Below are positions 44,060 through 52,685 of a DNA stretch of 64,000 nucleotides, in pieces (the stretch's first letter is position 1; each line of letters opens with the position of its first letter). Location of the stretch: assembly GCF_000317515.1 (NCBI RefSeq), contig NC_019738.1, positions 6,350,001-6,414,000 of the forward strand, in the 5' to 3' direction. A model generated the notes under the pieces. The model did not search any database. It was given only the letters and a program-made list of their open reading frames with translations, and was not told the origin of the DNA. Position numbers and translations under genes: made by a program. Origin of the DNA: Allocoleopsis franciscana PCC 7113 (GTDB taxonomy: Bacteria > Cyanobacteriota > Cyanobacteriia > Cyanobacteriales > Coleofasciculaceae).

Positions 44060-44210
44060 AAATTGGGAGCAATTTATTCTCTCAATAAAGTTTTTATTGT
44101 AATTTTTACAATAGCATTTATTTGAAGATTAACCTCTCCAAAATGTTTAATTAATCTGCATAAATGCCCTTCCTCAATCAGATAAGTATTCAGATGGATT
44201 CTAAGGCTTA

Positions 44211-44615
44211 ATGAGCAATAATCAAAACGTAAAAGCTATGAACAAGATCATCCAAGTTACTCTACTTACGTTAGCGCTCACACCTTCATTGCTGGTCTTT
44301 TCGCCAGTTGCACAAGCGGGCAAAAACCAAGCGAAAACCAGACGAACAACTATTTGCCGTCCTGTCCAGCAAGTGAGAGTGATTAAGGACGGTGCCGATC
44401 ACCCCGCTGCCTACAGAGACGGCTATCGTGAAGGACAACGAAGCGCTCGCAAAAATGATGCTTATAAACCTCGTGACGTTGGAGGTGAATTTGCTCGTGG
44501 TTTTGAAGATGGTTACTATGGTCAGCCCTTTGCAGGTCAGCAATATGTAGTGGCTGACCGCTTAGAGACTTACACTACACAACAATGCGAGACTATCACC
44601 ATACATCAGAACTAA
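44211..44615 (+). CDS. Small secreted protein of unknown function
   Basis: A 134-residue protein with a Sec signal peptide: charged start, hydrophobic IIQVTLLTLALTPSLLVFSPV, and cleavage predicted at AQA-GK near residue 36. The mature part is short and basic/polar, with two similar segments, AYRDGYREGQRSA and EFARGFEDGYYGQ, each with a GY/GF-(R/E)-(E/D)-G core. Two Cys (in TICRP and QQCETI) could form a disulfide. I do not recognise the family. The start at 44211 has AAGG upstream; Met10 at 44238 is an alternative. A hairpin ends the gene. Confidence 0.65.
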   Translation: MSNNQNVKAMNKIIQVTLLTLALTPSLLVFSPVAQAGKNQAKTRRTTICRPVQQVRVIKDGADHPAAYRDGYREGQRSARKNDAYKPRDVGGEFARGFEDGYYGQPFAGQQYVVADRLETYTTQQCETITIHQN

Positions 44616-44619
44616 ATTA

Positions 44620-44643
44620 AAGTTTTTCCAGGCTGGAAAACTT
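44620..44643. terminator. Hairpin between convergent genes
   Basis: AAGTTTTTCCAG and CTGGAAAACTT pair with one bulged T, giving an 11-bp stem with T/A-rich ends on both strands. It lies between the secreted protein (+) and Dri1-like (-) genes. Confidence 0.65.
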
Positions 44644-44667
44644 CAAATGGCTGATAGATGGGTCGTT

Positions 44668-44952
44668 TTATTTCACCTGCGTTCTCGCTTGTTTAACCAT
44701 ATCAATTAAGGTGTGATGGGCATCTTCAGAATCTTTGAGAACATGGTCGAACTCAATCCGTAGGGGTATGGATTCACTCTTGATTTGCGCTACCAAATTC
44801 ATCCCTTGAGCATCAATTGAGAGCATTTGTGCCTCTTTGGTATCAGGGGCATTGCCAAAGATGCGAGCGTAAAGAGCGATTGCATCGGCATGGTCTTCAT
44901 TCATGTGCTTGCAGATACGCTCACTCACTTCAGGTGAAAATGGGTCTGACAT
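44668..44952 (-). CDS. Stand-alone DUF2470 protein, Dri1-like haem-binding
   Basis: A 94-residue protein made of only a DUF2470 domain: ERICKHMNEDHADAIALYAR near the start, then MLSIDAQGMNLVAQ and a final LIDMVKQAR helix. DUF2470 is usually the C-terminal part of HugZ-type haem proteins; the stand-alone cyanobacterial form (Dri1) binds haem and affects succinate dehydrogenase. The His residues at 17 and 22 in HMNEDH are candidate ligands. GAGGATAAAT precedes the ATG. It lies 38 bases downstream of the alpha/beta hydrolase gene on the same strand, probably co-transcribed. Confidence 0.8.
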   Translation of the reverse strand: MSDPFSPEVSERICKHMNEDHADAIALYARIFGNAPDTKEAQMLSIDAQGMNLVAQIKSESIPLRIEFDHVLKDSEDAHHTLIDMVKQARTQVK

Positions 44953-44990
44953 ATTTATCCTCGTTTAATGAGTACGATTTTTATTGTTAA

Positions 44991-45905
44991 TTATCGCTGT
45001 AATTGATTGACAAACTCAGCGACAACTGACACAAATTCTGGGGTTGACTCATAGGGCAAAACATTCCGACCTAAGATTTTACGCGCCTGTCCTTGGGGTA
45101 GATGCTTGACGTACTCCGCCATGCGTTCCTCTGGTGTTTCCGCTTTCCCCTCTCGACTAATGCTCGATGCTTGATTTCCCACCACGACTAAAGTTGGTTG
45201 AGCAATAGAAGCGATCGCATCCTGATAATCCTGCCGCCAAAACCCTGCCAGGAAGGAAAAAACGGCGTAGCGACTATCGGGATTCACCGCACCATTCTCC
45301 AGGGTATCTAACCATAAAGCATCGATTTTAGAGGATTCAGCAAATAACTGACGTTCTGAAAATGAGCGCAAAAATTGACGACGGCGGGCATAGCGATAAA
45401 AAGCATTCCCCACCGGAGAGTCTAGGATGTTCCAAGCCAGTTTGTGCTGCCAAGCGGGAGTCTGTGTCGTGATTAATGACCAAGCCGGAGGGCCAGATAG
45501 CACGACTCCTTGAATATAATTCGGCTTTGTTTGCCGTTGGATCAGAGCAAGGGCTACAGGTAATTCAGCCCCTTGCACTAGCAAAATCACCGGTTTTTGC
45601 ACCACCGTCTGCAAAAAGTATTGCAACTGAAGCGCCCAATCAGACGGAATATATGCCGCACGAGGCATCTCACTCTCGCCACATCCAAGCAAATCGGGGT
45701 TATAAATCGGATTATTATGACCCGTTTGACGCCACTCCCGGCAGAAGCGATGCCAAAAGTAGCGTGATAGCCCAACCCCAATCGGATGGAGCAATACCAG
45801 AGGAATGCCAGAGTCAGCCATTGGTTGGCTAGGAGAATAGAATTCGTAAGCACAGCGATAATCCTGCCAGGTATAAAACCGCGAGGGGGGTAAAGCTGTT
45901 GTCAT
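44991..45905 (-). CDS. Alpha/beta-hydrolase-fold protein with altered active site
   Basis: About 304 residues from the ATG at 45905 (MTTALPPSRFYTWQDY); the frame stays open to 45998 but the extra N-terminus is low in complexity. Fold marks are IPLVLLHPIGVGLSRYFW (oxyanion region), NPDLLGCGESE, and IAQPTLVVVGNQAS. Where the nucleophile elbow G-x-S-x-G is expected the sequence is LLVQGAELPVAL, with no Ser, and the C-terminal GRNVLPYEST segment lacks the usual catalytic His. The protein is therefore probably not a standard hydrolase and may be a binding or scaffold protein. No signal peptide is evident. Confidence 0.75.
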   Translation of the reverse strand: MTTALPPSRFYTWQDYRCAYEFYSPSQPMADSGIPLVLLHPIGVGLSRYFWHRFCREWRQTGHNNPIYNPDLLGCGESEMPRAAYIPSDWALQLQYFLQTVVQKPVILLVQGAELPVALALIQRQTKPNYIQGVVLSGPPAWSLITTQTPAWQHKLAWNILDSPVGNAFYRYARRRQFLRSFSERQLFAESSKIDALWLDTLENGAVNPDSRYAVFSFLAGFWRQDYQDAIASIAQPTLVVVGNQASSISREGKAETPEERMAEYVKHLPQGQARKILGRNVLPYESTPEFVSVVAEFVNQLQR

Positions 45906-46612
45906 CTCTTCCGTTTGAGGTGAATCTGAGATGGGAGAGTTCGGTATCATAGTTGCTATCGGAATCGGGTTAGTGTCGGCGTGCCGAGAAGAGAGCAAAC
46001 ACGCCCGTTACGCCACTCCCCTAGATTACCGTCAACTTGCTGTTCCGGTTAAATCAGACTGGCAAGGAGTCACAAACTACCCCAAGCCTCTATTCCCACC
46101 GATTCCAAGCTTAATAAAGTTGCATTAACTTTGTTGCTGATGTCAGCGAAGTGCAATAAGATACAGATAGGTAATACAAGTTATACACGAGTATTACTTG
46201 AAGAAAAAGTCACACATGATCAAGTTGACATGAGTTCGTCAGGAAATGAGCTGTCTACTAGTAAGGTTTAATTTCCGTCGAATTCACCTCAACTCATTCA
46301 ATCATGTTGTCGATCTCCCGAAACATTGGGAATTGCATCTGTTATCTAAGTTAAGCGCTGGGAAAAACCAGTATTGACCTCACGGTAAGTAGTGAATATC
46401 CGCGTTTAACTCCCTTAAGGACGATTTAGCAGAGAACTTCAAGCCTCAACAAGCTAAATCGTCCTTGGATTGTGCAGCATCTAAAGAACGACTTGTAAGA
46501 AGCTTCTTTGGTTGCATTTGGTTACAAAAGCTACAATTTTGTCGGGTTGATTTCTCTTTTTTGGGGAAGATGGATACCTCCAAGAGCTACGGCCTGAGGG
46601 AAGAAAGTTGAG
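45906..46612. other. Intergenic region with 3' non-coding block of the first small paralogue
   Basis: No credible gene. It contains TAATACAAGTTATACACGAG (46172-46191), a perfect 14-bp inverted repeat AAGGACGATTTAGC/GCTAAATCGTCCTT (46417-46430 and 46453-46466), and GGATTGTGCAGCA (46467-46479). Counterparts of all three occur in the same order before the second paralogue (47128-47147, 47274-47317, 47320-47332). The block lies downstream of the minus-strand gene at 46613. Confidence 0.6.
46417..46466. other. Perfect 14-bp stem-loop downstream of a small gene
   Basis: AAGGACGATTTAGC pairs exactly with GCTAAATCGTCCTT around a 22-base loop. It sits about 147 bases past the stop of the small gene at 46613 on the minus strand. 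A weaker stem (GATGATT/AATCATC) is at the corresponding place after its paralogue. It could be a terminator or part of a small RNA. Confidence 0.65.
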
Positions 46613-46852
46613 CTAAGCCCATGCACCCACCTTAACCTCAGTGGGTTCGGAATGAACGGCAACAGAAGCGGTTGTATGATCACCGAATATCGGCTTATCG
46701 GTGTTGAGGATCTCTAAGAGAATCTTGAAACTTTCTGCATCTAGATCAATCGTGCGATCTCTTTCGCCATCAAAATAGGTGAACCAAAAGTGTCCCTTGT
46801 TATCTTGGGGTCTCCACAAAGCTTGATAGCTAGTAATGCGTTTCATTTCCAT
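46613..46852 (-). CDS. Small conserved protein, tandem paralogue 1
   Basis: 79 residues from the ATG at 46852, selected because AAGGAAG lies 6 bases upstream; the open frame extends to 46918 but the extra part is not shared with the paralogue. The sequence has MKRITSYQALWRPQDNKGHF, FTYFDGERDRTIDLDAESF, and a C-terminal PIFGDHTTASVAVHSEPTEV ending KVGAWA. It has no signal or membrane segment. It is about 75% identical to the gene at 47440-47691. I do not recognise the family. The strict conservation of the GDHTTA-VAVHSEP tail suggests a binding surface or recognition tail. Confidence 0.75.
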   Translation of the reverse strand: MEMKRITSYQALWRPQDNKGHFWFTYFDGERDRTIDLDAESFKILLEILNTDKPIFGDHTTASVAVHSEPTEVKVGAWA

Positions 46853-47439
46853 TGGCGGCTTCCTTGCATACCCCTCTAGTCTCTTCTTTCTCAGTGTAGA
46901 CTTATGTTGAGATTTCATGAAGAAATCTTGTGAAATATTAAAGATTATTTAAATGACGGCATCAGCTTTGCCAGCACCTGTACTTCAAATGGGTTTGAAT
47001 GGCGTGCCTTACCCGTTTTTATGCAGATAGATTCACCCCCAGAAATTTTTCAAGATTTGATGAAAATTGCTGGTATTGGGGCTAATCTCAAGCCTTAAAC
47101 AATAGTGTACAATGTGTATAATTTCAGTAATACAAGTCATACACTAGGAGTAAAAGTTCAGTTTAAGCCGCTGTCCAAAACCTAAGTATTCCATGTTGAA
47201 GCGTAAGCAGGGTGTTGAACAATAACATCCAGATTGCCTACTGCGCGAAAAAAAGGGTGTCACACACAACAGAGATGATTGAATGCCCTGATGCTTGTAT
47301 TACTGGTAGAAATCATCCTGGATTGTGCAACACCCCAAGCACGTCTCTTTTACTATTTTCTGGCTAAAGAAACTCAACTGCAAGTGCTAAGAGCTTACCG
47401 TTGTTACGAACAAGCCAATAACCTTAAGATGCTCCTGGG
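46853..47439. other. Region between the tandem paralogues, duplicated 3' block
   Basis: 587 bases with no ORF of note. It carries TAATACAAGTCATACACTAG (47128-47147), a GATGATT/AATCATC stem (47274-47317) and GGATTGTGCAACA (47320-47332), matching the flank of the first paralogue. It should also contain the promoter for the gene at 46613. Confidence 0.55.
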
Positions 47440-47691
47440 TTAAGCCCAAGCTCCTACTTTGAGGTCAGTCGGCTCTGAATGCACAGCAACCGCTGCCGTG
47501 GTGTGATCGCCGAAAACGGGCTTATCGGTATCGAGAACTTTCATCACCGTTCTGAAGCTGTCGGCGTCTAAGTCGTGTGTACGTTCTCTATCACCATCAA
47601 AATAGGTGAACCAAAAGTGACCTTTGTTCTCTAAAGGTCTCCATAAAGCTTGATAGCTGGTAATGCGTCTCATAGAAATAGTCTGGGTCAT
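47440..47691 (-). CDS. Small conserved protein, tandem paralogue 2
   Basis: 83 residues from the ATG at 47691 (MTQTISMRRITSYQALWRP); a GTG at 47703 would add four residues. The core FTYFDGDRERTHDLDADSF and the tail GDHTTAAVAVHSEPTDLKV ending GAWA match the paralogue at 46613 almost throughout, with differences mainly in the middle helix (RTVMKVLDTDK against KILLEILNTDK). Duplication of gene plus 3' flank is evident. The function is unknown; the charged, soluble nature points to a cytosolic protein. Confidence 0.75.
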   Translation of the reverse strand: MTQTISMRRITSYQALWRPLENKGHFWFTYFDGDRERTHDLDADSFRTVMKVLDTDKPVFGDHTTAAVAVHSEPTDLKVGAWA

Positions 47692-47796
47692 AGGATTGAA
47701 CACCCTTAAAGTGTCTTTTCTTTAAGTGTATAGATATGTTACAAGACGAGAGATGTCCTGCTGAGTGACTCAATTTTAATTCGCCTTTTTAGGAGG

Positions 47797-47899
47797 CTAC
47801 TGCATCCCGGCAAAAGTTTCTGACCACCTCTGTGCAAGCAGGGGAGCGGGGGAGCAGGGGAGATTTTAGCTGGTCAGTTATTTCTGCCATGCTGCACGA
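47797..47899. mobile_element. MITE-like element, CTAGTGCA family, copy 2, overlapping the bgtA stop
   Basis: It starts CTACTGCATCCCGGCAAAAG and ends TTATTTCTGCCATGCTGCAC. The body is nearly identical to copy 1 (39440-39559), with fewer GGGGAGCA units. The bgtA-like stop codon (47874-47876) and the last seven codons lie inside the element. Same orientation relative to the upstream gene as copy 1. Confidence 0.8.
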
Positions 47900-48650
47900 C
47901 AAAGCTCATCCGGTTTAAGAAAGCGCGTAAGCGATCGCTTTTTGGCTGAGTGAGCACCTCTGGCGCTGTTCCTGCTTCTGCCACGCGACCTCGTTCCATA
48001 AAGATTACCCGATGCGCCACCTCACGGGCAAACTGCATTTCGTGAGTAACCACCACCATTGTCATTCCTTCTTGGGCTAATTGCTGCATGACTTGCAGCA
48101 CCTCTCCCACCAGTTCCGGGTCGAGGGCACTGGTGGGTTCATCGAATAACATAATCTGAGGGTTCATACACAAGCTACGCGCAATCGCTACCCGTTGCTT
48201 CTGTCCACCCGACAACTGTTCTGGATAAACCTCTGCCTTCTCGGCTAAACCCACCTTTTGTAGATAAAATCTCGCCTGTTCATCCGCTTCCTGACGAGAC
48301 TTACCCAACACCTGACGTGGAGCTAGCATCAAGTTTTCCAGCACACTTAGATGGGGAAACAGGTTAAACTGCTGAAAAACCATACCGACTTGAGTCCGGA
48401 GACGCCGCAACTGCTTCTGGCTGAGAAGGGGGTGGGATAAATCGATTTCGTTAACCACCAAACGCCCTTTATTAATTTTCTCTAAACGGTTAAAGCAACG
48501 TAGCAGCGTACTCTTGCCACAACCAGAAGAACCAATAACCGCAAGAACTTCCCCCCGCTGGATTGAACCGCTAATCCCTTGTAAAACTTTGAGAGAACCA
48601 AAGCTTTTCTCGATGTCCTCAAACACAATGGCTGGGGTGGAATCCTGCAT
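47874..48650 (-). CDS. bgtA: Amino-acid ABC transporter ATPase (BgtA/GlnQ type)
   Basis: A 258-residue polar-amino-acid ATPase. Walker A is GSSGCGKST, the signature [13 protein letters not shown], Walker [14 protein letters not shown], and the switch His is in VVTHEM. This is the GlnQ/HisP class, which energises uptake of polar amino acids. It is transcribed divergently from the fused binding-protein/permease gene at 48854, the likely partner; in Synechocystis such BgtA/BgtB proteins import basic amino acids and glutamine. The final residues (QHGRNN) and stop codon are encoded by a MITE-like element, so the native C-terminus was probably replaced. Confidence 0.9.
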   Translation of the reverse strand: MQDSTPAIVFEDIEKSFGSLKVLQGISGSIQRGEVLAVIGSSGCGKSTLLRCFNRLEKINKGRLVVNEIDLSHPLLSQKQLRRLRTQVGMVFQQFNLFPHLSVLENLMLAPRQVLGKSRQEADEQARFYLQKVGLAEKAEVYPEQLSGGQKQRVAIARSLCMNPQIMLFDEPTSALDPELVGEVLQVMQQLAQEGMTMVVVTHEMQFAREVAHRVIFMERGRVAEAGTAPEVLTQPKSDRLRAFLNRMSFVVQHGRNN

Positions 48651-48720
48651 CGCTGAGTTCCGTATTTTGATTTGGGTGGGTATTAACTAAAATTTCATCT
48701 TAGCGAGCTTGCTGCCATTT

Positions 48721-48734
48721 GTGATTATTCTTAC
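48721..48734. promoter_or_regulatory. NtcA-like site between bgtA and bgtB
   Basis: GTG-N8-TAC occurs in the divergent promoter region, close to the NtcA consensus GTA-N8-TAC. NtcA regulation would fit amino-acid uptake. The match is imperfect and was judged by eye only. Confidence 0.3.
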
Positions 48735-48853
48735 AATTAACCACCTTAAAGACACTGCACAGTAATTTTTAAGATTGATTCACCAGCGAAGTTAGCACGA
48801 TTCAACGTTGCAATTAACAGTTGGTGTGGGATGAAAAAAGGAACATAACATAA

Positions 48854-50383
48854 ATGCATAGATTCATTCCGTCTCGTCATTTACGTCAGAGTCTAATTTT
48901 CAGCTTAAGTTCTTTGCTCATTTTGTGCATTGTCGTTTTCACTGCCACTGCTATCTATGCCCAAGAAACGCTCAAAGTGGCAACAGAACCCGCTTTTCCT
49001 CCTTTTGAATCCCAAGCAAAAGATGGGGGATTAGAAGGTTTTGATATTGACTTAATGAAGGCGGTGGGACAAGCAGGGGGCTTCAAGGTCGAATTTCAGA
49101 GTTTACCGTTTGATGGGATTATCCCGGCATTGCAAGCCAATACGGTAGATGCGGCGATTAGCTCGATTACCATTAATCAAGAACGTAGCCAAACCATATC
49201 CTTCTCGCGACCTTATTTTAAAGCCGGATTAGCGATCGCGGTTAAAGCCGACAACCCAAATATTACCTCTCTCGATAGCCTGAAAAACAAGAAAATAGCT
49301 GTACAAATCGGTACTACGGGAGCACAAGAGGCGCAAAAAGTTTCGGGTGCCCAAATTCGTACATTTGATTCCGCCCCCCTTGCCCTTCAGGAATTGCTCA
49401 ATGGGAATGTGGAAGCCGTCCTGAATGATGCCCCAGTAACCCTCTATGCCCTCAAAAGCAATAACCTCAAAGGACTCAAAGTCGTTGAGCAACTACTAAC
49501 CGAAGAATACTATGGCATTGCCACCTCAAAAAATTCTCGTCATCTGGCGGCTATCAACCAAGGTCTGAGTACGATTCTCAACGATGGCACCTACCAGCAA
49601 ATCTATCAGAAATGGTTTAATGCCACACCCCCCCAACTGCCAGAAACCGTTAACTTTGGTGAATCAACGTCCTCCATTCCAGCGTCCAGCGTTGTTATCA
49701 ATGCCCTCCCTAACTTGTTAAAAGGTGCCCTAGTTACTCTTCAACTAACTGCCTTTTCCGTCTTCTTGGGAATGATTGCGGGTTCTCTGTTGGGTATTAT
49801 CCGCCTCTCACCCATCAAACCTCTGCGTTGGGCGACTATCGCTTATATTGACTTCTTTCGGGGTACACCCTTGCTGGTGCAGATTTTGATGATTTACTTT
49901 GGCATACCCGCCTTACTCCAAGGGTTGGGTATAGAATTCAGTATGAGTCGTTTGAGTGCGGCGGTGATGGCGCTAACACTCAATAGTGCTGCCTATTTGG
50001 CGGAGATTGTTCGGGCGGGTATCCAATCCATAGAAATCGGGCAATCTGAAGCGGCGCAATCCTTGGGACTAGGGGACGTACAAACTATGCGTTATGTCAT
50101 CTTTCCCCAAGCCTTGCGACGGATGTTACCCCCTTTAGGAAACGAGTTTATCACTCTGCTGAAAGACACGAGTTTGGTTTCGGTGATTGGTTTTCAAGAA
50201 CTCTTACAAGAAGGTCGGTTGGTTATCGCTAATAACTATCGTGCCTTTGAAATCTATGCCGCCGTAGCTTTAATTTACTTAGTTTTAACGTTACTTTCTT
50301 CCCGATTTTTTAGTTTTTTAGAACGTTGGATGAATCCTGCCAATCGGTCAACAAAAAGAAATACTCAACAGGCTAGAAATTAA
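48854..50383 (+). CDS. bgtB: Fused amino-acid-binding protein and permease (BgtB type)
   Basis: A 509-residue fusion. A hydrophobic N-terminal signal/anchor (about 12-35) is followed by a type 3 solute-binding domain (about 38-260): LKVATEPAFPPFESQAKDGG, GFDIDLMKAVG, SRPYFKAGLAIAV, IAVQIGTTGAQEA, LNDAPVTLYAL. A HisM-type permease domain (about 280-500) contains the EAA loop EAAQSLGLGDVQTMRYVIFPQA. This fused architecture is the BgtB form of cyanobacterial basic-amino-acid/glutamine transporters, with the ATPase BgtA encoded divergently. A hairpin follows the stop. Confidence 0.93.
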   Translation: MHRFIPSRHLRQSLIFSLSSLLILCIVVFTATAIYAQETLKVATEPAFPPFESQAKDGGLEGFDIDLMKAVGQAGGFKVEFQSLPFDGIIPALQANTVDAAISSITINQERSQTISFSRPYFKAGLAIAVKADNPNITSLDSLKNKKIAVQIGTTGAQEAQKVSGAQIRTFDSAPLALQELLNGNVEAVLNDAPVTLYALKSNNLKGLKVVEQLLTEEYYGIATSKNSRHLAAINQGLSTILNDGTYQQIYQKWFNATPPQLPETVNFGESTSSIPASSVVINALPNLLKGALVTLQLTAFSVFLGMIAGSLLGIIRLSPIKPLRWATIAYIDFFRGTPLLVQILMIYFGIPALLQGLGIEFSMSRLSAAVMALTLNSAAYLAEIVRAGIQSIEIGQSEAAQSLGLGDVQTMRYVIFPQALRRMLPPLGNEFITLLKDTSLVSVIGFQELLQEGRLVIANNYRAFEIYAAVALIYLVLTLLSSRFFSFLERWMNPANRSTKRNTQQARN

Positions 50384-50401
50384 AACCTGTTGAGAAAAAG
50401 A

Positions 50402-50443
50402 AGGGGCAATCACGACCGGAACTCATACGAGGAGATTGCCCCT
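50402..50443. terminator. Bidirectional hairpin between bgtB and csbD-like gene
   Basis: AGGGGCAATC and GATTGCCCCT form a perfect 10-bp stem with a 22-base loop. A second stem, CAACAGG/CCTGTTG (50366-50392), spans the bgtB stop codon. Both fit transcription ends of the convergent genes. Confidence 0.65.
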
Positions 50444-50463
50444 AATATTAATGAACCGGCGCT

Positions 50464-50652
50464 TTAGGCTTGATCCATGACTTCTTTAGCTTTGTCTTTG
50501 AGGTCTTCTTTCAGATGCATTGCTTGAGCTTGGTCTTGCTTGGCTTGACCTTCAGCTTTGTCTTTTGGATCGCCAGTAATTTCACTAGCGGCTTCTTGAA
50601 TTTTGCCTTCAATATTCTTAGCGGTAGCTTCTACACGATTTTCAATGCTCAT
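50464..50652 (-). CDS. CsbD family stress protein
   Basis: A 62-residue hydrophilic protein of the CsbD family. It opens MSIENRVEATAKNIEGKIQE, has GDPKDKAEGQAKQDQAQA in the middle, and ends KDKAKEVMDQA. CsbD proteins are small, helical and charged, and are induced by general stress in many bacteria; their molecular role is not established. Its own transcript is bounded by the hairpin at 50402. Confidence 0.85.
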   Translation of the reverse strand: MSIENRVEATAKNIEGKIQEAASEITGDPKDKAEGQAKQDQAQAMHLKEDLKDKAKEVMDQA

Positions 50653-50917
50653 GTTAGACTCCTGTATTAACTAATTTTAAACAATGGATGAAGTAGATAA
50701 ACCGATAAGATAAAGAACCCAAAGCGTCTGAGGTCGTAGTTTTATTTCCCCTTAAGCTTGGATATGCACAGTTCTTTTAACCGATTTACCATCTACTTTC
50801 TAGTATGCAAAATCCAAATCCTAGCGACCTCTTCCAGTAGTTAGATCTATGAGTTCATCCTTTGCCTATCGCTAGTTGTAGTTTTTGTAGAAGAATATAA
50901 AAATTATTAACTAATAA

Positions 50918-52306
50918 CTAATAACTGTGCTGATGCGTTAAGCCCATCCTTGCTTGACAGCGTTCCACATAAAGTTTGGCAACGGAGTCATCGAGATTTT
51001 GGTCTACCACCTGCTGGAAATAGTCTAAAGCACGGGCATACTCCTCTTGATGCCATGCCTGAATGCCAGAGTTGTAACAGGATAAAGAATTTAATTTTGC
51101 CTGATCCAACCCATGAGTCAGTGACCCAAAAATTTCGTAAAGTTCAAGAACCACACTTTTCCCGCGCGGCGTTACCCGGTCAACCCAGCGCTTTTGATAA
51201 GGCTTTTGTGGAAGGTAAGACGAGAATTTATGATTGTTTTGGATTTCACTCTCAGGGCTTGTGAAACTGGCCTTGGCATTTGCAATTGTTGTCTCACTCG
51301 CCAGGATTGAACAGCCGTAAAACTTGGTTAATTCCTCCAATCGCGCCGCTGTGTTCACGACATCACCAATGACCGTCGAGTCCATGCGATGATCAGAGCC
51401 AATCGTGCCAATCAATCCTAAGCCAGTGTGAATACCCATGCCTACCTTAATCGGCTTTTGCAGGTTATATTGGGCGCTATCTTTATTAAACTCATCCAGA
51501 TTTTGTAGCATCCCTATCGCCGCATTCAAAGCATCTGCGGCGTGGCATTCAACGCGGTCAAACACAGCTAAAATAGCATCTCCCAAGAATTTATCAACAA
51601 AGCCATGATGATTATTTATGGCCTGACTCATTTGAGAAAAAAACGCATTCAACCACTCAAATGTTTCTCGGATAGATTGAGATTCTACAATTCCGGAAAA
51701 TCCCCGAATATCGCAAAATAAAACAGTAAACTCTTCTTCTCTGGCATTTCCTAACTGAATGGATTCGACTCCTTTGGGAGCAATTCGATTAAGATATTGT
51801 TCGGGGACGAACAATCGAAACTTTTCAGATATGTAGTCGTTAATTTCCCACGCTTCGGCAATTTGCTGCTGAGATTCTTCTTTAATTTGTTTGCTAACTT
51901 TTGATTGTATATGTTGTGAACGCAGCTCGTTTAATCGCAAAAGACTAGAAATTTTGGTTAACAATAATTGGATATTAATGGGCTTCGTGAGATAGTCATC
52001 ACCCATCATGGACAATCCGCGCAACCGTGAATTTTCATCATTTAAAGCCGTTAGAAAAATCACAGGGACTGTTTGGAATCTCACATCTTCCCGTAATCGG
52101 CGGCAGATTTCAAAGCCGTCCATTTCCGGCATCATCACATCCAGGAGAATTAAGTCCGGAATTGCTTGATTGGCTACTTCTAAGGCTTCAATTCCTGATG
52201 TTGCTAAAAGAGGCGTGTACCCTTCACTGATTAATATTTCTTCTAGCAGAAGTAAATTAGTCGGGTCATCATCGACTAACAGGATATGAACCGTAGGGTT
52301 TGACAT
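50918..52306 (-). CDS. Response-regulator adenylate/guanylate cyclase (class III)
   Basis: 462 residues from the ATG at 52306 (MSNPTVHILLVDDD); eight extra residues to 52330 are possible but lack conservation. The receiver domain (about 5-125) has Asp56 in LILLDVMMPEMDG. A coiled linker (about 125-200) joins a class III cyclase domain (about 205-390) with the metal-binding FTVLFCDIRGFSG, the Lys in VDKFLGDAILAVF and DSTVIGDVVNTAARLE. The Lys/Thr pair at the base-recognition positions favours ATP over GTP, as in other cyanobacterial adenylate cyclases. A TPR-like tail follows. It lies downstream of a hybrid histidine kinase on the same strand. Confidence 0.9.
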   Translation of the reverse strand: MSNPTVHILLVDDDPTNLLLLEEILISEGYTPLLATSGIEALEVANQAIPDLILLDVMMPEMDGFEICRRLREDVRFQTVPVIFLTALNDENSRLRGLSMMGDDYLTKPINIQLLLTKISSLLRLNELRSQHIQSKVSKQIKEESQQQIAEAWEINDYISEKFRLFVPEQYLNRIAPKGVESIQLGNAREEEFTVLFCDIRGFSGIVESQSIRETFEWLNAFFSQMSQAINNHHGFVDKFLGDAILAVFDRVECHAADALNAAIGMLQNLDEFNKDSAQYNLQKPIKVGMGIHTGLGLIGTIGSDHRMDSTVIGDVVNTAARLEELTKFYGCSILASETTIANAKASFTSPESEIQNNHKFSSYLPQKPYQKRWVDRVTPRGKSVVLELYEIFGSLTHGLDQAKLNSLSCYNSGIQAWHQEEYARALDYFQQVVDQNLDDSVAKLYVERCQARMGLTHQHSY

Positions 52307-52685
52307 AGACTTGAAAAATATTAAGAACAATCAAATTGAAGGATGAAATCTGAAACATCAAGGATAAAGGATAAAAATTTACACGTTTCATCCTTCACAT
52401 TTCTGGCTCATTATCTAGATGCCCCTGAATTGATTATATTTTTCTGCCTTGGCTTTTCCCACGACAGCTATAAATAAAATTACGGTAAGCCTCTAGCCCA
52501 TTCTAGTGATTTGTGCGGGTGGTGAGACATCATTTTCTATTACTTCATCACCCTGATTTTGATATCTCTACCCGTCCCAACCAATGTTGTGAATGACGAC
52601 TTGATGAGCCAAATGTAACTATTTGTTTATTTTATTGAACCACACAATCTGAGTGATGACCCTCTACCACTTGGGCTATTCCTAT
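52307..52685. other. Intergenic region with 11-bp inverted repeat
   Basis: 379 bases without ORF. GAAGGATGAAA (52338-52348) and TTTCATCCTTC (52386-52396) are perfect inverted repeats with a 37-base AT-rich loop containing two AAGGATAAA units. It may be a small repeat element just upstream of the cyclase gene. Confidence 0.5.
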
